The notes: generated from the letters alone by a model not told the origin. DNA of 64,000 bases from Pseudoalteromonas carrageenovora IAM 12662 (GCF_900239935.1 NZ_LT965928.1:544945-608944); one strand, 5' to 3'; shown: positions 1-8,673, counted from the first letter of the stretch. Numbers and translations are program-made.

Positions 1-240
1 AAAGCATTTGCTGATTTAGTTGCAAGTAATAACGTAAGCCCTGAGGTACAAGCACAGGTTCGCTATTATTTAGTTAAGCTTGGCGAAGATTTTAATCAAA
101 ACTCAATGCTGAGCCACACAAGTACTGGTGAAAGCGCGTTTAAGCAATTTTTAGCAGAGCAAATTAAATTGTTTTTAATTAAAGGCGAATGGCCAAGCAA
201 TTTTGAAGCTTTACCAATTCCACCAGGTTCACCAATTTAA
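1..240 (+). CDS. C-terminal end of an unidentified protein (partial)
   Basis: The reading frame is open from the first base to a TAA at 238-240 and gives the last 79 residues of a protein whose start lies outside the window. The visible part looks mostly helical and ends in a proline-rich tail (PIPPGSPI). I do not recognise the family from this fragment. A perfect-stem terminator follows about 40 bases after the stop, which supports this as a true gene end. The codon use resembles that of the neighbours. Confidence 0.7.
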   Translation, partial: KAFADLVASNNVSPEVQAQVRYYLVKLGEDFNQNSMLSHTSTGESAFKQFLAEQIKLFLIKGEWPSNFEALPIPPGSPI

Positions 241-280
241 TATAAAGTTTAGAAACTCAACTTTTTGAAAATTACAAAGT

Positions 281-312
281 AAAACACCGAGTATACGCAT
301 ACTCGGTGTTTT
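281..312. terminator. Bidirectional intrinsic terminator
   Basis: A perfect 14-bp stem (281-294 with 299-312) closes a 4-base loop. It starts with AAAA and ends with TTTT, so it can act in both directions. It ends the gene finishing at 240. Confidence 0.8.
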
Positions 313-320
313 ACTACGTC

Positions 321-362
321 CTGATAGCTGATAACTGATAACTGATAACTGATAACTGATAA
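321..362. repeat. Heptamer tandem array, unit CTGATAA, 6 copies
   Basis: Six head-to-tail 7-bp units fill these bases: one CTGATAG and five CTGATAA. The period is not a multiple of three and no gene covers it. It follows the terminator at 281-312. It is one of six heptamer arrays in the window and the only one not between convergent genes. Confidence 0.95.
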
Positions 363-436
363 CTTTACTTTTACTTGCATAAAGTTGGTTTTTTGTTAAC
401 CTACCCGCCTTCCATTTTAGTCTTTTTGAGGTGTTT

Positions 437-1210
437 ATGGCGTTTCTATCTCGTTCGATATTGGCGTTGTCGATAGCACTTTCAAGCAGCACTGCATTTG
501 CTCAGGCCCAATGTGATGTTGAGCTTCGCCATGGTTTAATCATTACTGACGATGTAATACGTATACTTGATAAAGGCCAAACTCGTGTTCAAATTAACAA
601 TAATAATCAGCTGTTTATACGTGGTTATTGGGTTGATTTAAGCGATGACGAAAGTAAAGTACTCGAGCAATTTAGTAATGGTATTCGCCACACAGTTCCC
701 GAATTAGTAAATCTTGCTACAGATGGTGTTAACTTAGGTTTAAGTGCAATTGAGCATGTAGTTGAGGGTATGTCTGATAAAGAGCCAGAGGTACTTAAAA
801 CACAACTTCAGTACGTAGAACGCGCATTAATGGATAAATTTAAGCGCGGAGATGACTTCTTTTTTATTGCCCCTCAATCTCTTTCTCAAATAGATGACTT
901 TTTCACTAAAGAGATAAGCCAACAAATTCACTCCGCAGTACATGGATCGCTAGGTGCTATTTTAGTATCACTAGGTGATGCCTTTAAATCGCGCGAAGGT
1001 AATATAGAAGATCGTATTAACGATATGGGGCAGCGGATGGATATTATCTCAAAAGAGATTGATAAATCACTACAAAAAAAAGCGCATCAGTTAGAGCTTA
1101 AAGCTTCAGAATATTGTGAATGCTTAAATGCACTAGATGTAACCGAGTCACGCCTACAAGCAATTGTCCCTGGCATGGCTGATTACGATTTAGTGCAAAT
1201 TAAATCGTAA
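437..1210 (+). CDS. YggN-like periplasmic protein (DUF2884)
   Basis: This 257-residue protein starts with a Sec signal peptide (hydrophobic stretch, then a likely cut after AFAQA). The mature part resembles the YggN/DUF2884 family: a short beta-rich N-terminal part with CDVELRHGL, then long helices and a CEC pair near the C-terminus. Its function in the family is unknown, so I infer only a periplasmic location. I chose ATG at 437 over a GTG six bases upstream because GAGG lies about six bases before it. Downstream, its convergent partner is rsuA, with two heptamer arrays between them. Confidence 0.75.
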   Translation: MAFLSRSILALSIALSSSTAFAQAQCDVELRHGLIITDDVIRILDKGQTRVQINNNNQLFIRGYWVDLSDDESKVLEQFSNGIRHTVPELVNLATDGVNLGLSAIEHVVEGMSDKEPEVLKTQLQYVERALMDKFKRGDDFFFIAPQSLSQIDDFFTKEISQQIHSAVHGSLGAILVSLGDAFKSREGNIEDRINDMGQRMDIISKEIDKSLQKKAHQLELKASEYCECLNALDVTESRLQAIVPGMADYDLVQIKS

Positions 1211-1226
1211 GGGAGATCTATCTTAA

Positions 1227-1282
1227 GTTGTCAGTTGTCAGCTGTCAGCTGTCAGTTATTAGATATCAGATATCAGATATCA
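1227..1282. repeat. Composite heptamer array, 8 in-phase units of four kinds
   Basis: Eight consecutive 7-bp units keep one phase while the unit changes: GTTGTCA twice, GCTGTCA twice, GTTATTA once, GATATCA three times. It lies 16 bases after the stop of the YggN-like gene. The first unit is the reverse complement of a rotation of the array at 17500-17570. Confidence 0.9.
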
Positions 1283-1313
1283 ATTGACTGGTTTAATTAC
1301 TGGACCAAAATTA

Positions 1314-1396
<83 letters not shown>

Positions 1397-2095
1397 TTAA
1401 AGTTTAACTTCTTCGACAGTTAACTGGCGATACTCACCACTGGCTAGGTTTTCATCTAGTTTAATACCGGCAATTTGCTCACGGTGTAGCTCTACTACTT
1501 TGTTGTCTACAGCGGCTAACATGCGTTTAACTTGATGGTACTTACCTTCACAAATAGATAAACGTAGCCCAAAGTTAGCGAGCCTCTCTGCTTTTGCTGG
1601 GCGTGTTAAGTCTTTTTCGTTATGCAGTTGAACGCCTACTCGCAATTGCTCAAGCGACTCGTCGGTAATCGGTTCTTGGGTTTCTACTAGGTAGGTTTTA
1701 AATTTATTATTTTTTGGTGAAGTGATTTTATGAGACCAATCACCATCGTTGGTAATAATAACTAAACCTGTGGTGTCTATATCAAGTCGGCCTGCCACAT
1801 GAAAGTCGGCCATATTAGGCTCATCAAGTAAGTCAAAAACCGTTCTGTGTAATTCATCACTATTTGCGCATACGTAACCCACGGGCTTATTTAGCATGTA
1901 GTAACGTTTACCTAAAAATACGAGTTGTTCACCTTCAAACATTATTTCGTCTTGTTGCTTTACTTGAAAGTCGAATGCAGTAACTACTTCGCCATTTACA
2001 GTTGCAGCCTGGCGCTTAATTGCAGCGCGTGCTTTTGAGCGAGGAAGTTCTGCTAAATGGCTAACAAATTTATCTAAGCGGCAAGGGAATTTCAT
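1397..2095 (-). CDS. rsuA: 16S rRNA pseudouridine(516) synthase RsuA
   Basis: This 232-residue enzyme isomerises a uridine of 16S rRNA (U516 in E. coli) to pseudouridine during small-subunit assembly. An S4 RNA-binding domain occupies roughly residues 1-60 (CRLDKFVSHL...RAAIKR). The catalytic domain follows with the motif GRLDIDTTGL, whose first Asp is the family's catalytic residue. KYHQVKRMLAAV and VVELHREQIAGI are typical of the RsuA branch, and the length matches. It is transcribed away from the ZapE-like gene; their starts are about 60 bases apart. Confidence 0.93.
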   Translation of the reverse strand: MKFPCRLDKFVSHLAELPRSKARAAIKRQAATVNGEVVTAFDFQVKQQDEIMFEGEQLVFLGKRYYMLNKPVGYVCANSDELHRTVFDLLDEPNMADFHVAGRLDIDTTGLVIITNDGDWSHKITSPKNNKFKTYLVETQEPITDESLEQLRVGVQLHNEKDLTRPAKAERLANFGLRLSICEGKYHQVKRMLAAVDNKVVELHREQIAGIKLDENLASGEYRQLTVEEVKL

Positions 2096-2154
2096 TTTTG
2101 TTCACATTTTTAGTCGGCTACAATGGGCGCGATTATAGCTGATAGTGAAATACC

Positions 2155-3264
2155 ATGACAGTACACAGCCCACAAATATTAAGCCTTTATACAGCAAAGA
2201 TAGAGGCGGAAGAACTGTGTGTTGACAGCGCTCAGCAAAATGCGGTTAACGCGTTAAATAACTTGGCTATACAACTGCAAGTTAATACAACTTGGTGGCA
2301 AAAAGCACCTTTAATTAAAGGGGTTTATTTACACGGGCCGGTAGGGCGCGGTAAATCTATGCTAATGGATTTATTTTATAAAAATCTACCGACCACAGAA
2401 AAACAAAGGCTGCATTTTCATCATTTTATGGCGCAAGTACATGGTCAACTTGCCCAGCTACAAGGGCAAAAAAATCCGCTTACGCTGATTGCCAAGCAGT
2501 GGGCTAAAAATATAAAAGTTTTGTGTTTTGATGAGTTTTTTGTAAGCGACATTGGCGATGCAATGATTATGGCTAGGTTATTTAACGCCTTGTTTGATTA
2601 TGGTGTCGTGCTGGTGGTAACCTCTAATGTAGGGCCTACGCAGCTTTATTATAACGGCCTGCAACGCGCACGATTTTTACCTACAATCGATTTAATTAAC
2701 AACCACTGCCACATAATTAGTGTGGCCGGGCAGGAAGATCACCGCTTTAGATACGGTAAAAACAACCGCCATTATTTTATTAATTTACCCAATGATGAGT
2801 TTAATAAACTGTTTACTAAGCAGTATCCTCAAGCGACTAAAAATCAAAGCTTACAGGTGCACTCGCGCGCTTTGCCATATTTATTTAAAGCGAATAATGC
2901 GCTGATGATTGATTTTATGGCACTGTGCTCTGGCCCTAGAAGCGCTCACGATTATATATTTTTAGCCAAACAGTTTGATGTTTTGTATATAGCAAATGTG
3001 CCTAAAATGGGGGTAGGGGCTACGGGTAAGGTAATAGTGCATGGGATTGAAGATAGCTACCAACGAGAAAAACAAACGCTTGATGAGCACTATTTAGATG
3101 ACGAAGCACGGCGTTTTATTGCATTGGTTGATGAGTTTTACGATTGCCACAAGCTGTTAGTAATTAATGCACAGGCGCAGATAGAAACGCTTTATGAAGG
3201 TAAAAAATTAAGTTTTGAATATGCGCGAACACAGTCGCGCATTGTCGAAATGCAAAATTGGTAG
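2155..3264 (+). CDS. ZapE/AFG1-family ATPase, second copy
   Basis: A 369-residue P-loop ATPase of the ZapE (YhcM/AFG1-like) family, whose E. coli member binds the FtsZ ring. The Walker A motif is GPVGRGKS (about residues 61-68), Walker B is VLCFDEFF, and the family signatures NGLQRARFLP and ARRFIALVDEFYD are present. All key motifs are intact, so it is probably active. It is not at the usual zapE position: the copy at 62277, beside rplM, is. The two copies share all motifs but differ widely elsewhere, and this one lacks the charged insert after the N-terminus. Its specific role is unknown. Confidence 0.85.
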   Translation: MTVHSPQILSLYTAKIEAEELCVDSAQQNAVNALNNLAIQLQVNTTWWQKAPLIKGVYLHGPVGRGKSMLMDLFYKNLPTTEKQRLHFHHFMAQVHGQLAQLQGQKNPLTLIAKQWAKNIKVLCFDEFFVSDIGDAMIMARLFNALFDYGVVLVVTSNVGPTQLYYNGLQRARFLPTIDLINNHCHIISVAGQEDHRFRYGKNNRHYFINLPNDEFNKLFTKQYPQATKNQSLQVHSRALPYLFKANNALMIDFMALCSGPRSAHDYIFLAKQFDVLYIANVPKMGVGATGKVIVHGIEDSYQREKQTLDEHYLDDEARRFIALVDEFYDCHKLLVINAQAQIETLYEGKKLSFEYARTQSRIVEMQNW

Positions 3265-3284
3265 CACCTTTTTAATATTACATT

Positions 3285-3378
3285 GTAGGCGTTGAGCTTG
3301 CTCACGCGAGAAGCGCAGCTTCTAATTATTAAGCGATTTAAAAACTGCGTTTTATACGCCAGCAAGCTGTGCGTCTAC
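3285..3378. repeat. Palindromic GTAGGCG-family element, full copy
   Basis: This 94-bp element begins GTAGGCGTTGAGCTTGCT and ends AGCAAGCTGTGCGTCTAC, an imperfect 18-bp terminal inverted repeat. It contains an inner hairpin (AGAAGCGCAGCTTCT). It lies between the convergent ZapE-like and TPR genes. Shorter relatives occur at 3406, 11844, 27439, 27551 and 30867. Confidence 0.8.
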
Positions 3379-3405
3379 GAGTTAAACCCAGAGCTACACC
3401 TTATG

Positions 3406-3480
3406 GTAGGCGTTGAGCTTGCTCACGCGAAAAGCGCAGCTTCTAATTATTAAGCGATTTTAAAAACTGCGTTTTTATAC
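3406..3480. repeat. Palindromic GTAGGCG-family element, second copy (cut short)
   Basis: These 75 bases repeat 3285-3357 almost exactly, with two extra bases in A/T runs and one substitution. The copy ends where the stop codon of the leftward TPR gene begins (3481), so its far inverted repeat is missing. Confidence 0.85.
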
Positions 3481-4902
3481 TTAACCCTCTTGGCGAACTA
3501 TGTTTTCCAGCGCGCGAATATTGGTTATTAAATCTTGGCGTTGTGGGTTTGCCTGATACGCCTTTTTAAGGTGCTTAAGCGCCTCTGGGTAATTTTTTGA
3601 ATCAATCGCTATTTGTGATAAACCAAGCCAAGCCGAAAGCTGATACTTTGGCAGCGCTTGAGCGCGTACGTACATTAGCTTGGCTTGAGTAAGCTGGTTT
3701 TTATCGCGATAAATACTGGCAAGGCTTAGTAGAGCATCACCCAAGTTAGGATTTATTTTAAGTGCATTATTTAAACTTTTTACCGCACGTTTACTATTAC
3801 CTTGCTGCATAGCTAGCTGGGCACTGTATACCGAAAACTGTGCTTGTTCTTCATTTGGTAAGCGCTTTGTTAACCTTTTTGCGCTACGTATTAGCTCTTT
3901 TGCTAAATCCCACTGCTGCTGCGATACAAGCCAGCCAAGAGTTTGCATTGTGGTATTAATTACGTCGGTTTGCTGCGCTTTAGTGGCATGCTTTAAACCT
4001 TGTTTTAAAAGCGAAACAGCGCGCTTACTGCTGCCTTCACTTAAATGTAATTGTGCAGCTAGTAATTGGTTACTGGTATCTTTTGGGTTAAGTTTTAAAA
4101 CTACCTCAATGGCCGAAAGCGCCTGTTTATTATGCTCAAGCTGCAGGGCAATTTGCGCACGCTGCAACCAAAGTTCTGCGTTATCAGGTGTTTTATTTAA
4201 TAACTCTTTTAATAATGCATTTGCTTGGCTTAAATCACCCGACTCAATTAAGGCAAACAATAGCCCTTGTTGATACTGCGCTGTTTCGGGTTCAAGCATA
4301 AGTGCTTGGCGGTATGCGGCCACGGCACTCCAAGGTTGACTATGTTGCACATGAATATAAGCAAGTTGCGCATAGCTTTGTGCGTCAGCTTGGCCAAGTT
4401 CAATACTATGCACCAAGTGAGTTTGCGCTTTAGTGTAATTTGCCTGCTGCATGTATAAAAGGCTTAAACCTTGGTGAGCCTTTACTAAATCGGGAGTGCT
4501 TTTTAAGCACGCTAAGTAGGCCGCCTCTGCGCTATTAAACTCTTTTAAAGTGAGCAAAACCTGCGCGCGTAATAAGTTAAGTGCTGTGCTATCGCTGTTT
4601 ATATCACGGCTTTTAAAAAGGGCTGCTACCTCTTGGTATTTACCTTCTTGTAGTAATGGCTGTACTTGGCGAGCAAAGCCACGCTCTGTAGGCTCAATTA
4701 GCACCTCGGTTGGGCCTAACAGTTTATTATTTATAGCTAACTGCCAAGTAGGATCGCTAGGCGATAGCGTGACTTTAAGCGGTGCACTTACTTGGCTTGC
4801 ATATGCATTAGTAATACCTAATAAAGGCAAAGAGCACATAACAGTAGTATAAAGGGTGCGAGTAAGTAATTTAGGCAGTTTAATTGCGTTCATATTTTTC
4901 AT
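3481..4902 (-). CDS. TPR protein of the TonB2 operon
   Basis: A 473-residue exported protein with a signal peptide (residues 1 to about 35, ending AYAS) and a long run of tetratricopeptide repeats from about residue 75 to the end. The repeats carry the A-x-Y pattern, for example AEAAYLACLKSTPDLVKAHQ and AVAAYRQALMLEPETAQYQQ. It is the last gene of a six-gene leftward operon and starts 11 bases after tonB. TPR proteins in this position in Vibrio and Shewanella TonB2 loci are thought to support the TonB complex. The periplasmic location is inferred from the signal peptide. Confidence 0.8.
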   Translation of the reverse strand: MKNMNAIKLPKLLTRTLYTTVMCSLPLLGITNAYASQVSAPLKVTLSPSDPTWQLAINNKLLGPTEVLIEPTERGFARQVQPLLQEGKYQEVAALFKSRDINSDSTALNLLRAQVLLTLKEFNSAEAAYLACLKSTPDLVKAHQGLSLLYMQQANYTKAQTHLVHSIELGQADAQSYAQLAYIHVQHSQPWSAVAAYRQALMLEPETAQYQQGLLFALIESGDLSQANALLKELLNKTPDNAELWLQRAQIALQLEHNKQALSAIEVVLKLNPKDTSNQLLAAQLHLSEGSSKRAVSLLKQGLKHATKAQQTDVINTTMQTLGWLVSQQQWDLAKELIRSAKRLTKRLPNEEQAQFSVYSAQLAMQQGNSKRAVKSLNNALKINPNLGDALLSLASIYRDKNQLTQAKLMYVRAQALPKYQLSAWLGLSQIAIDSKNYPEALKHLKKAYQANPQRQDLITNIRALENIVRQEG

Positions 4903-4913
4903 TTTGTTGGTGC

Positions 4914-5570
4914 TTAAGGTTTAAATTCTATTGGCCAAATAAAGTGAGCTCGTACTGTTTCGCCTTCTTTTTTTGGTGCGCTAAAACGGCTTTGCTTTAT
5001 AATTTTATCAATGGCGGGTTTAAGCTCAGGGTAAGGGTTTTGTACAACCTCTATTAAGCTTACTCTACCGCTTTCGTCTATAAATACATCAAGCTTTAGT
5101 GTAAATACATCGACACCTTGGCGAGTTAAACTTTTTGGTAAAACGGCCTTAACAGGGGTAAGTAGAGTTGGCAGCCCATCGAGCTGGTTTAAGCTAAAGG
5201 CATCCCAATTTACACTCATTGATTGCCATTGTGGCGCGTTAACTTTTACGCTTGGCGTATCGGGTTTTACAATGCTTAAATTGCTTTTAATTTTAACGTC
5301 TACTGCTTGTATTGATGCGCCTGCACCTTGCACTTTTAAGCTTTGCATTGGCTCGCTACTTTGCTGCTGCGATATTGAAGGCGGTGGTGGTGGAGGTAGG
5401 GCAACCATCGCTATTTCGCGCACAACTACTTTGTCTTGCATGTGGTGCTCAGCCATTTGCCCTAACCACAACAATAACAATGCTGCGCTAAGCACTATTA
5501 AACTAAGGCCAAACGCAAAAAGCGGATGGCGGTTATTTTTTGTTTTATTAGTTGAGCTAAACGTGTGCAT
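4914..5570 (-). CDS. tonB: TonB-family energy transducer (TonB2 type)
   Basis: This 218-residue protein links the inner-membrane proton-motive force to outer-membrane receptors. It has a short cytoplasmic N-terminus, one membrane helix (about residues 17-38), a PPPPPP run near residue 60 and a TonB C-terminal domain (about 130-218), which includes FIDESGRVSLIEVVQ and ends IWPIEF. At 218 residues it is of the short TonB2 kind. It starts one base after the exbD stop, suggesting coupled translation. Likely partners are the products at 5572, 5986 and 6353, and clients include the receptor at 8785. Confidence 0.9.
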   Translation of the reverse strand: MHTFSSTNKTKNNRHPLFAFGLSLIVLSAALLLLWLGQMAEHHMQDKVVVREIAMVALPPPPPPSISQQQSSEPMQSLKVQGAGASIQAVDVKIKSNLSIVKPDTPSVKVNAPQWQSMSVNWDAFSLNQLDGLPTLLTPVKAVLPKSLTRQGVDVFTLKLDVFIDESGRVSLIEVVQNPYPELKPAIDKIIKQSRFSAPKKEGETVRAHFIWPIEFKP

Positions 5571-5571
5571 A

Positions 5572-5976
5572 TTATTGCTTGGTCGCTAAATTAACTTGCG
5601 AGGCGCCGGCAAGTTTTGCTTCGTCAATTACTTGCACTAATAGCTCTGTAGGTACTGTTTTATCTGCTTGAATAACCACAGGGCGTTGCTGCTGTTTTAG
5701 CATTTGCTCTACACTTGTGCATACACCTGCTACGCCAATTTGGCTGCCATCAAAAAATACTTGTTGAGAGTCGGTTATTGCTAAAAATATAACTTGTTGC
5801 TCAAGACGACTGGCCGATACAGCTTGAGGTTTATCTACCTCAACGCCGCTTTCACGAACAAATACAGTGGTAACTATAAAAAATATAAGCAATATAAATA
5901 CAACATCAAGCAGTGGCGACATATCAATATGCTGCTCAGCTTCTTGTTCTAGCTTGTGCTTTAAACGTGACTGCAT
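5572..5976 (-). CDS. exbD: ExbD/TolR-family biopolymer transporter
   Basis: This 134-residue protein has a single N-terminal membrane helix carrying HIDMSPLLDVVFILLIFF. The second Asp (about residue 24) is the conserved proton-carrying residue of ExbD. A small periplasmic domain follows. It sits between exbB (9-base gap) and tonB (1-base gap), as in Vibrio exbB2-exbD2-tonB2 clusters. It forms the proton channel with ExbB. Confidence 0.92.
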   Translation of the reverse strand: MQSRLKHKLEQEAEQHIDMSPLLDVVFILLIFFIVTTVFVRESGVEVDKPQAVSASRLEQQVIFLAITDSQQVFFDGSQIGVAGVCTSVEQMLKQQQRPVVIQADKTVPTELLVQVIDEAKLAGASQVNLATKQ

Positions 5977-5985
5977 GGCTTTACC

Positions 5986-6360
5986 CTAATTGTTTACTAA
6001 TGCATGTAATTTAGGATTACGTTGCGAGTAGGCTAAATAAGCCTGCATTAACCACGCAGGTATGGCGCACACAAGGCCAAGCTGAGTGGTTAATAGTGCA
6101 TCGCCTATGGCATCGCTCATTAGTTCGTTATGACCAAGCGCCATGACTTTAAAGGTATCAAGTAAACCAACAATTGTGCCCAGCAAGCCTAATAAAGGAA
6201 GCGCTGCGGTTAATATAGAACTAACTTCTTGCCAGTAGCCGTTTCGGTTTGCCTGATACTGCTTAAGGTGCAATAAATCATGAAAAGTCAGTTGGTACAC
6301 AACTAAAGCTAATAACAAAATACACCAACAAATAGGGTTGCTAACTATTTGCTCAAACAT
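5986..6360 (-). CDS. exbB: Short ExbB-family proton-channel subunit
   Basis: A 124-residue MotA/TolQ/ExbB-family protein, about half the length of E. coli ExbB. It has one N-terminal membrane helix and the conserved channel core (LPLLGLLGTIVGLLDTF ... ALLTTQLGLVCAIPAWL). It overlaps the end of the upstream TtpC-like gene by 8 bases. Short ExbB2 proteins of this kind accompany TtpC in TonB2 systems. Confidence 0.88.
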   Translation of the reverse strand: MFEQIVSNPICWCILLLALVVYQLTFHDLLHLKQYQANRNGYWQEVSSILTAALPLLGLLGTIVGLLDTFKVMALGHNELMSDAIGDALLTTQLGLVCAIPAWLMQAYLAYSQRNPKLHALVNN

Positions 6361-7678
6361 TGTTTTCTCCTTGTTCTAGCTGGCTTAGTTGTAATGCAAA
6401 ACCTTCGAGCTGGCTGTAATACGCTTTTGCTTTGCGCGATAGCAGTGCATTTAAAACTAGTGCCGGTATAGCAACAACTAAACCTAACTCGGTAGTAATA
6501 AGTGCTTGTGCAATACCGCCCGATACAACCTCCGGATCGCCCGATCCAAATAAGGTCATCATTTTAAAGGTTTCGATCATGCCGCTTACAGTACCTAATA
6601 AACCTAATAGGGGGGCTACGGCTGCTGTTACAGCTATAGCGCCTATAAAGTTATCAAGCTTGTGTTTATCGTGTATTAGCTGGTTAAACAATTGATCGTC
6701 TCGCACTTGGCCTTTTTCGCTTTGCAGCGTTAGGTTAAACAATTGCTGCTGCATGCCTGCAAACTCGCTGCTATTTTTACTTTTAAAGAGCGTTTGTAAC
6801 TGCATTTGCGAGTGCATTTTAATTTTGCTTAAACGCAATAGTTGAGCCGCTTTAATTAGTGCAATAGTTAACGCAAAACAGGCAAATAAAATAATAGGAA
6901 TAGCCCATAAACCGCCTTTTTCTAGGTGTTCTAAGGGGCTTTCTTGCTGAGCTTGGCTGGTTACTAAATGCGTTAAGCTCGGATCAAAGCTAAGTAATGT
7001 TTCGCCTACACCGTTTTGCTTTAGGGTGTTATCAAGCGGGTTATCGTCACTGCTTGATTGTACCAATGCCACTTTTAATGCATTTGATTCATCGTCTAAA
7101 TTTAATAAACCCATTAGCTTAGGTGTTTGCGTACTAAACCAGGCAACAGGGCCTACTTGCAGTGTATTAGCTTGAGTAAGCTCGCCATTGTTAAGTACCA
7201 CCGCTTGTTTTTTAAAGCGAGGGTAAAGTGCTTGCTCTTGGTCATTAATAAAGGAGACTACTTGGCTTAATAATTCGTTTTGATTATTACTTGTTTGCTC
7301 GTTATTCAAAGCTTTATTGCTATTTTGGCGAACAAATCGGCTAAGCAAGTTTAATTGGTACTGCTGTTGCTGCTGCCAGGAGTCTAACCGGGTTTGTAAC
7401 TGGTTAAGGCTTAAAGTGTTTTCGTCAGCTAAACGGCGGTTAACAGCGGCTTGTTCGCGTAATTTACTTAGTGACTGCTGCTTGGTAAATATTTGCTTTG
7501 CTAGGCTCGCTTGTTCTTTGGCAATACTTTTTTGCGTACTACTTAAGCTGCGTTGTGCGGTTTTAATATCGTTTAGCACGCTTTGTTTGGCTTGCTCACT
7601 CGTTGCTGCTAACGCTAAATTGCAGCTAGTAAGTAAAAGAATGGCGCTAAATGCTTTAATTTTTTGGCAAAAAGTCAT
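6353..7678 (-). CDS. TtpC-like MotA/TolQ/ExbB proton-channel protein
   Basis: A 441-residue fusion-like protein. It has a signal peptide (residues 1-24), a periplasmic coiled-coil region rich in Gln (about 30-120), a middle domain, and a C-terminal ExbB-type channel part (about 260-430, with APLLGLLGTVSGMIETF and ALITTELGLVVAIPALV). This layout matches TtpC, the extra component needed by TonB2 systems in Vibrio. Its ATG overlaps the DUF3450 stop by one base (TAATG), implying coupled translation. The N-terminal coiled coil parallels that of the DUF3450 protein, so the two may interact (inference). Confidence 0.88.
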   Translation of the reverse strand: MTFCQKIKAFSAILLLTSCNLALAATSEQAKQSVLNDIKTAQRSLSSTQKSIAKEQASLAKQIFTKQQSLSKLREQAAVNRRLADENTLSLNQLQTRLDSWQQQQQYQLNLLSRFVRQNSNKALNNEQTSNNQNELLSQVVSFINDQEQALYPRFKKQAVVLNNGELTQANTLQVGPVAWFSTQTPKLMGLLNLDDESNALKVALVQSSSDDNPLDNTLKQNGVGETLLSFDPSLTHLVTSQAQQESPLEHLEKGGLWAIPIILFACFALTIALIKAAQLLRLSKIKMHSQMQLQTLFKSKNSSEFAGMQQQLFNLTLQSEKGQVRDDQLFNQLIHDKHKLDNFIGAIAVTAAVAPLLGLLGTVSGMIETFKMMTLFGSGDPEVVSGGIAQALITTELGLVVAIPALVLNALLSRKAKAYYSQLEGFALQLSQLEQGENNV

Positions 7679-8451
7679 TATTTAGCTCCTTGCTGTGCGT
7701 TATTTTTATAACTTAGCATTGGAAGCGTTACCCAATCAGCAGCGCGCTTTTTTTGTTGCACTGCAATACCCAGCGCCACTTGCTCTGCGTTAATACTGTT
7801 ATCAAACTCCCACTGCCAACCTAAGTCACTAGGAAAGCCAATACCTACATAACTTAAATCTTCACTAACAAACCATGCTTGTGCGGCGCCTAAATATAGC
7901 TGTTTAACCCATACTTCTTGGCCGTCGGGGTGCTTAATTGCCATTTCGTGAATTGAAATACGTTGCTGAAATTCATTTAGTAAGGTCAGCATCTTTAGCG
8001 CTGTTTGTAATTTATCAGTGGTGCTTAGTTGTGGGTCGGCTAAATCGCCTGCATTTTTCCAGCTGTTTAGTAGCGGAGGCGGCAGCTGTACTTGCAACGA
8101 AAGTAACTGCTGGCTGATTTGTTTTAACTGGCTGTTTAAATTTTGTTGATCTTTTTCAAGCTCGCCTTGCTGAGTAACGAGCTGTTCGCGCTTTTTGCTA
8201 AGATCGCTTGAATTTTTTTCGCGGTTTTTATTAAGAGTACTAAGTTGCTCTTGCTCAGCATTTAAAAGCGTTAGGGTTTGCTCCATACTGCTTTTTTGTT
8301 CAAGCCAATGTGTATTTAATTCACTAGTTTGGCTCTCTATTTTTAGCCATTTATCAATGAGTTGTTCTAATTCGCTAACGGTATCGGCTTTTACAGCCAT
8401 GGTGCTACACAGTGCAACTACCGCAAATATTGGTTTAATTAAGCTTCGCAT
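7678..8451 (-). CDS. DUF3450 protein, first gene of the TonB2 operon
   Basis: A 257-residue secreted protein: signal peptide (1-22, ending VKA), a long coiled coil (about 25-120) and a C-terminal globular part with VGIGFPSDLGWQWEF. This fits DUF3450, which regularly precedes TtpC-type genes in marine gammaproteobacteria. The biochemical role is unknown; a structural part in the TonB2 complex is inferred from context. It is the first gene of the leftward operon, so the operon promoter must lie in 8452-8784. Confidence 0.82.
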   Translation of the reverse strand: MRSLIKPIFAVVALCSTMAVKADTVSELEQLIDKWLKIESQTSELNTHWLEQKSSMEQTLTLLNAEQEQLSTLNKNREKNSSDLSKKREQLVTQQGELEKDQQNLNSQLKQISQQLLSLQVQLPPPLLNSWKNAGDLADPQLSTTDKLQTALKMLTLLNEFQQRISIHEMAIKHPDGQEVWVKQLYLGAAQAWFVSEDLSYVGIGFPSDLGWQWEFDNSINAEQVALGIAVQQKKRAADWVTLPMLSYKNNAQQGAK

Positions 8452-8658
8452 TACTTAACAACAATCCTGAAAGTTACGACAACAAGCAAATATACCAATT
8501 CACAATAAATTTAATCACTTTAAGAGGAGTACCTAGCGCAGCTAGCCTTAGCTAAATGGTTTTTCAGCCTCAGAATAGCTTATTTAATAAAATGTATTGG
8601 CATTACTTGTTAAATTTTGAGTATGTATACAATATAGGAATTCACACAACAACACAAC

Positions 8659-8673
8659 TGATAACAATTATCG
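8659..8673 (+). promoter_or_regulatory. Fur-box-like operator
   Basis: The 15 bases TGATAACAATTATCG match the 7-1-7 Fur consensus TGATAAT-N-ATTATCA at 12 of 14 defined positions. The site is about 110 bases before the siderophore receptor start and about 200 bases from the divergent TonB2 operon. Iron-dependent repression of the receptor is the likely role. The rest of the 333-bp gap (8452-8784) shows no gene and no second clear site. Confidence 0.7.

Noticed and set aside
229..492. Leftward 87-residue frame containing repeated SYQLS
   Set aside because: It is the translation of the CTGATAA heptamer array and its flanks. Such SYQLSVISYQLS frames are a known artefact of heptamer repeats; there is no start signal or domain.
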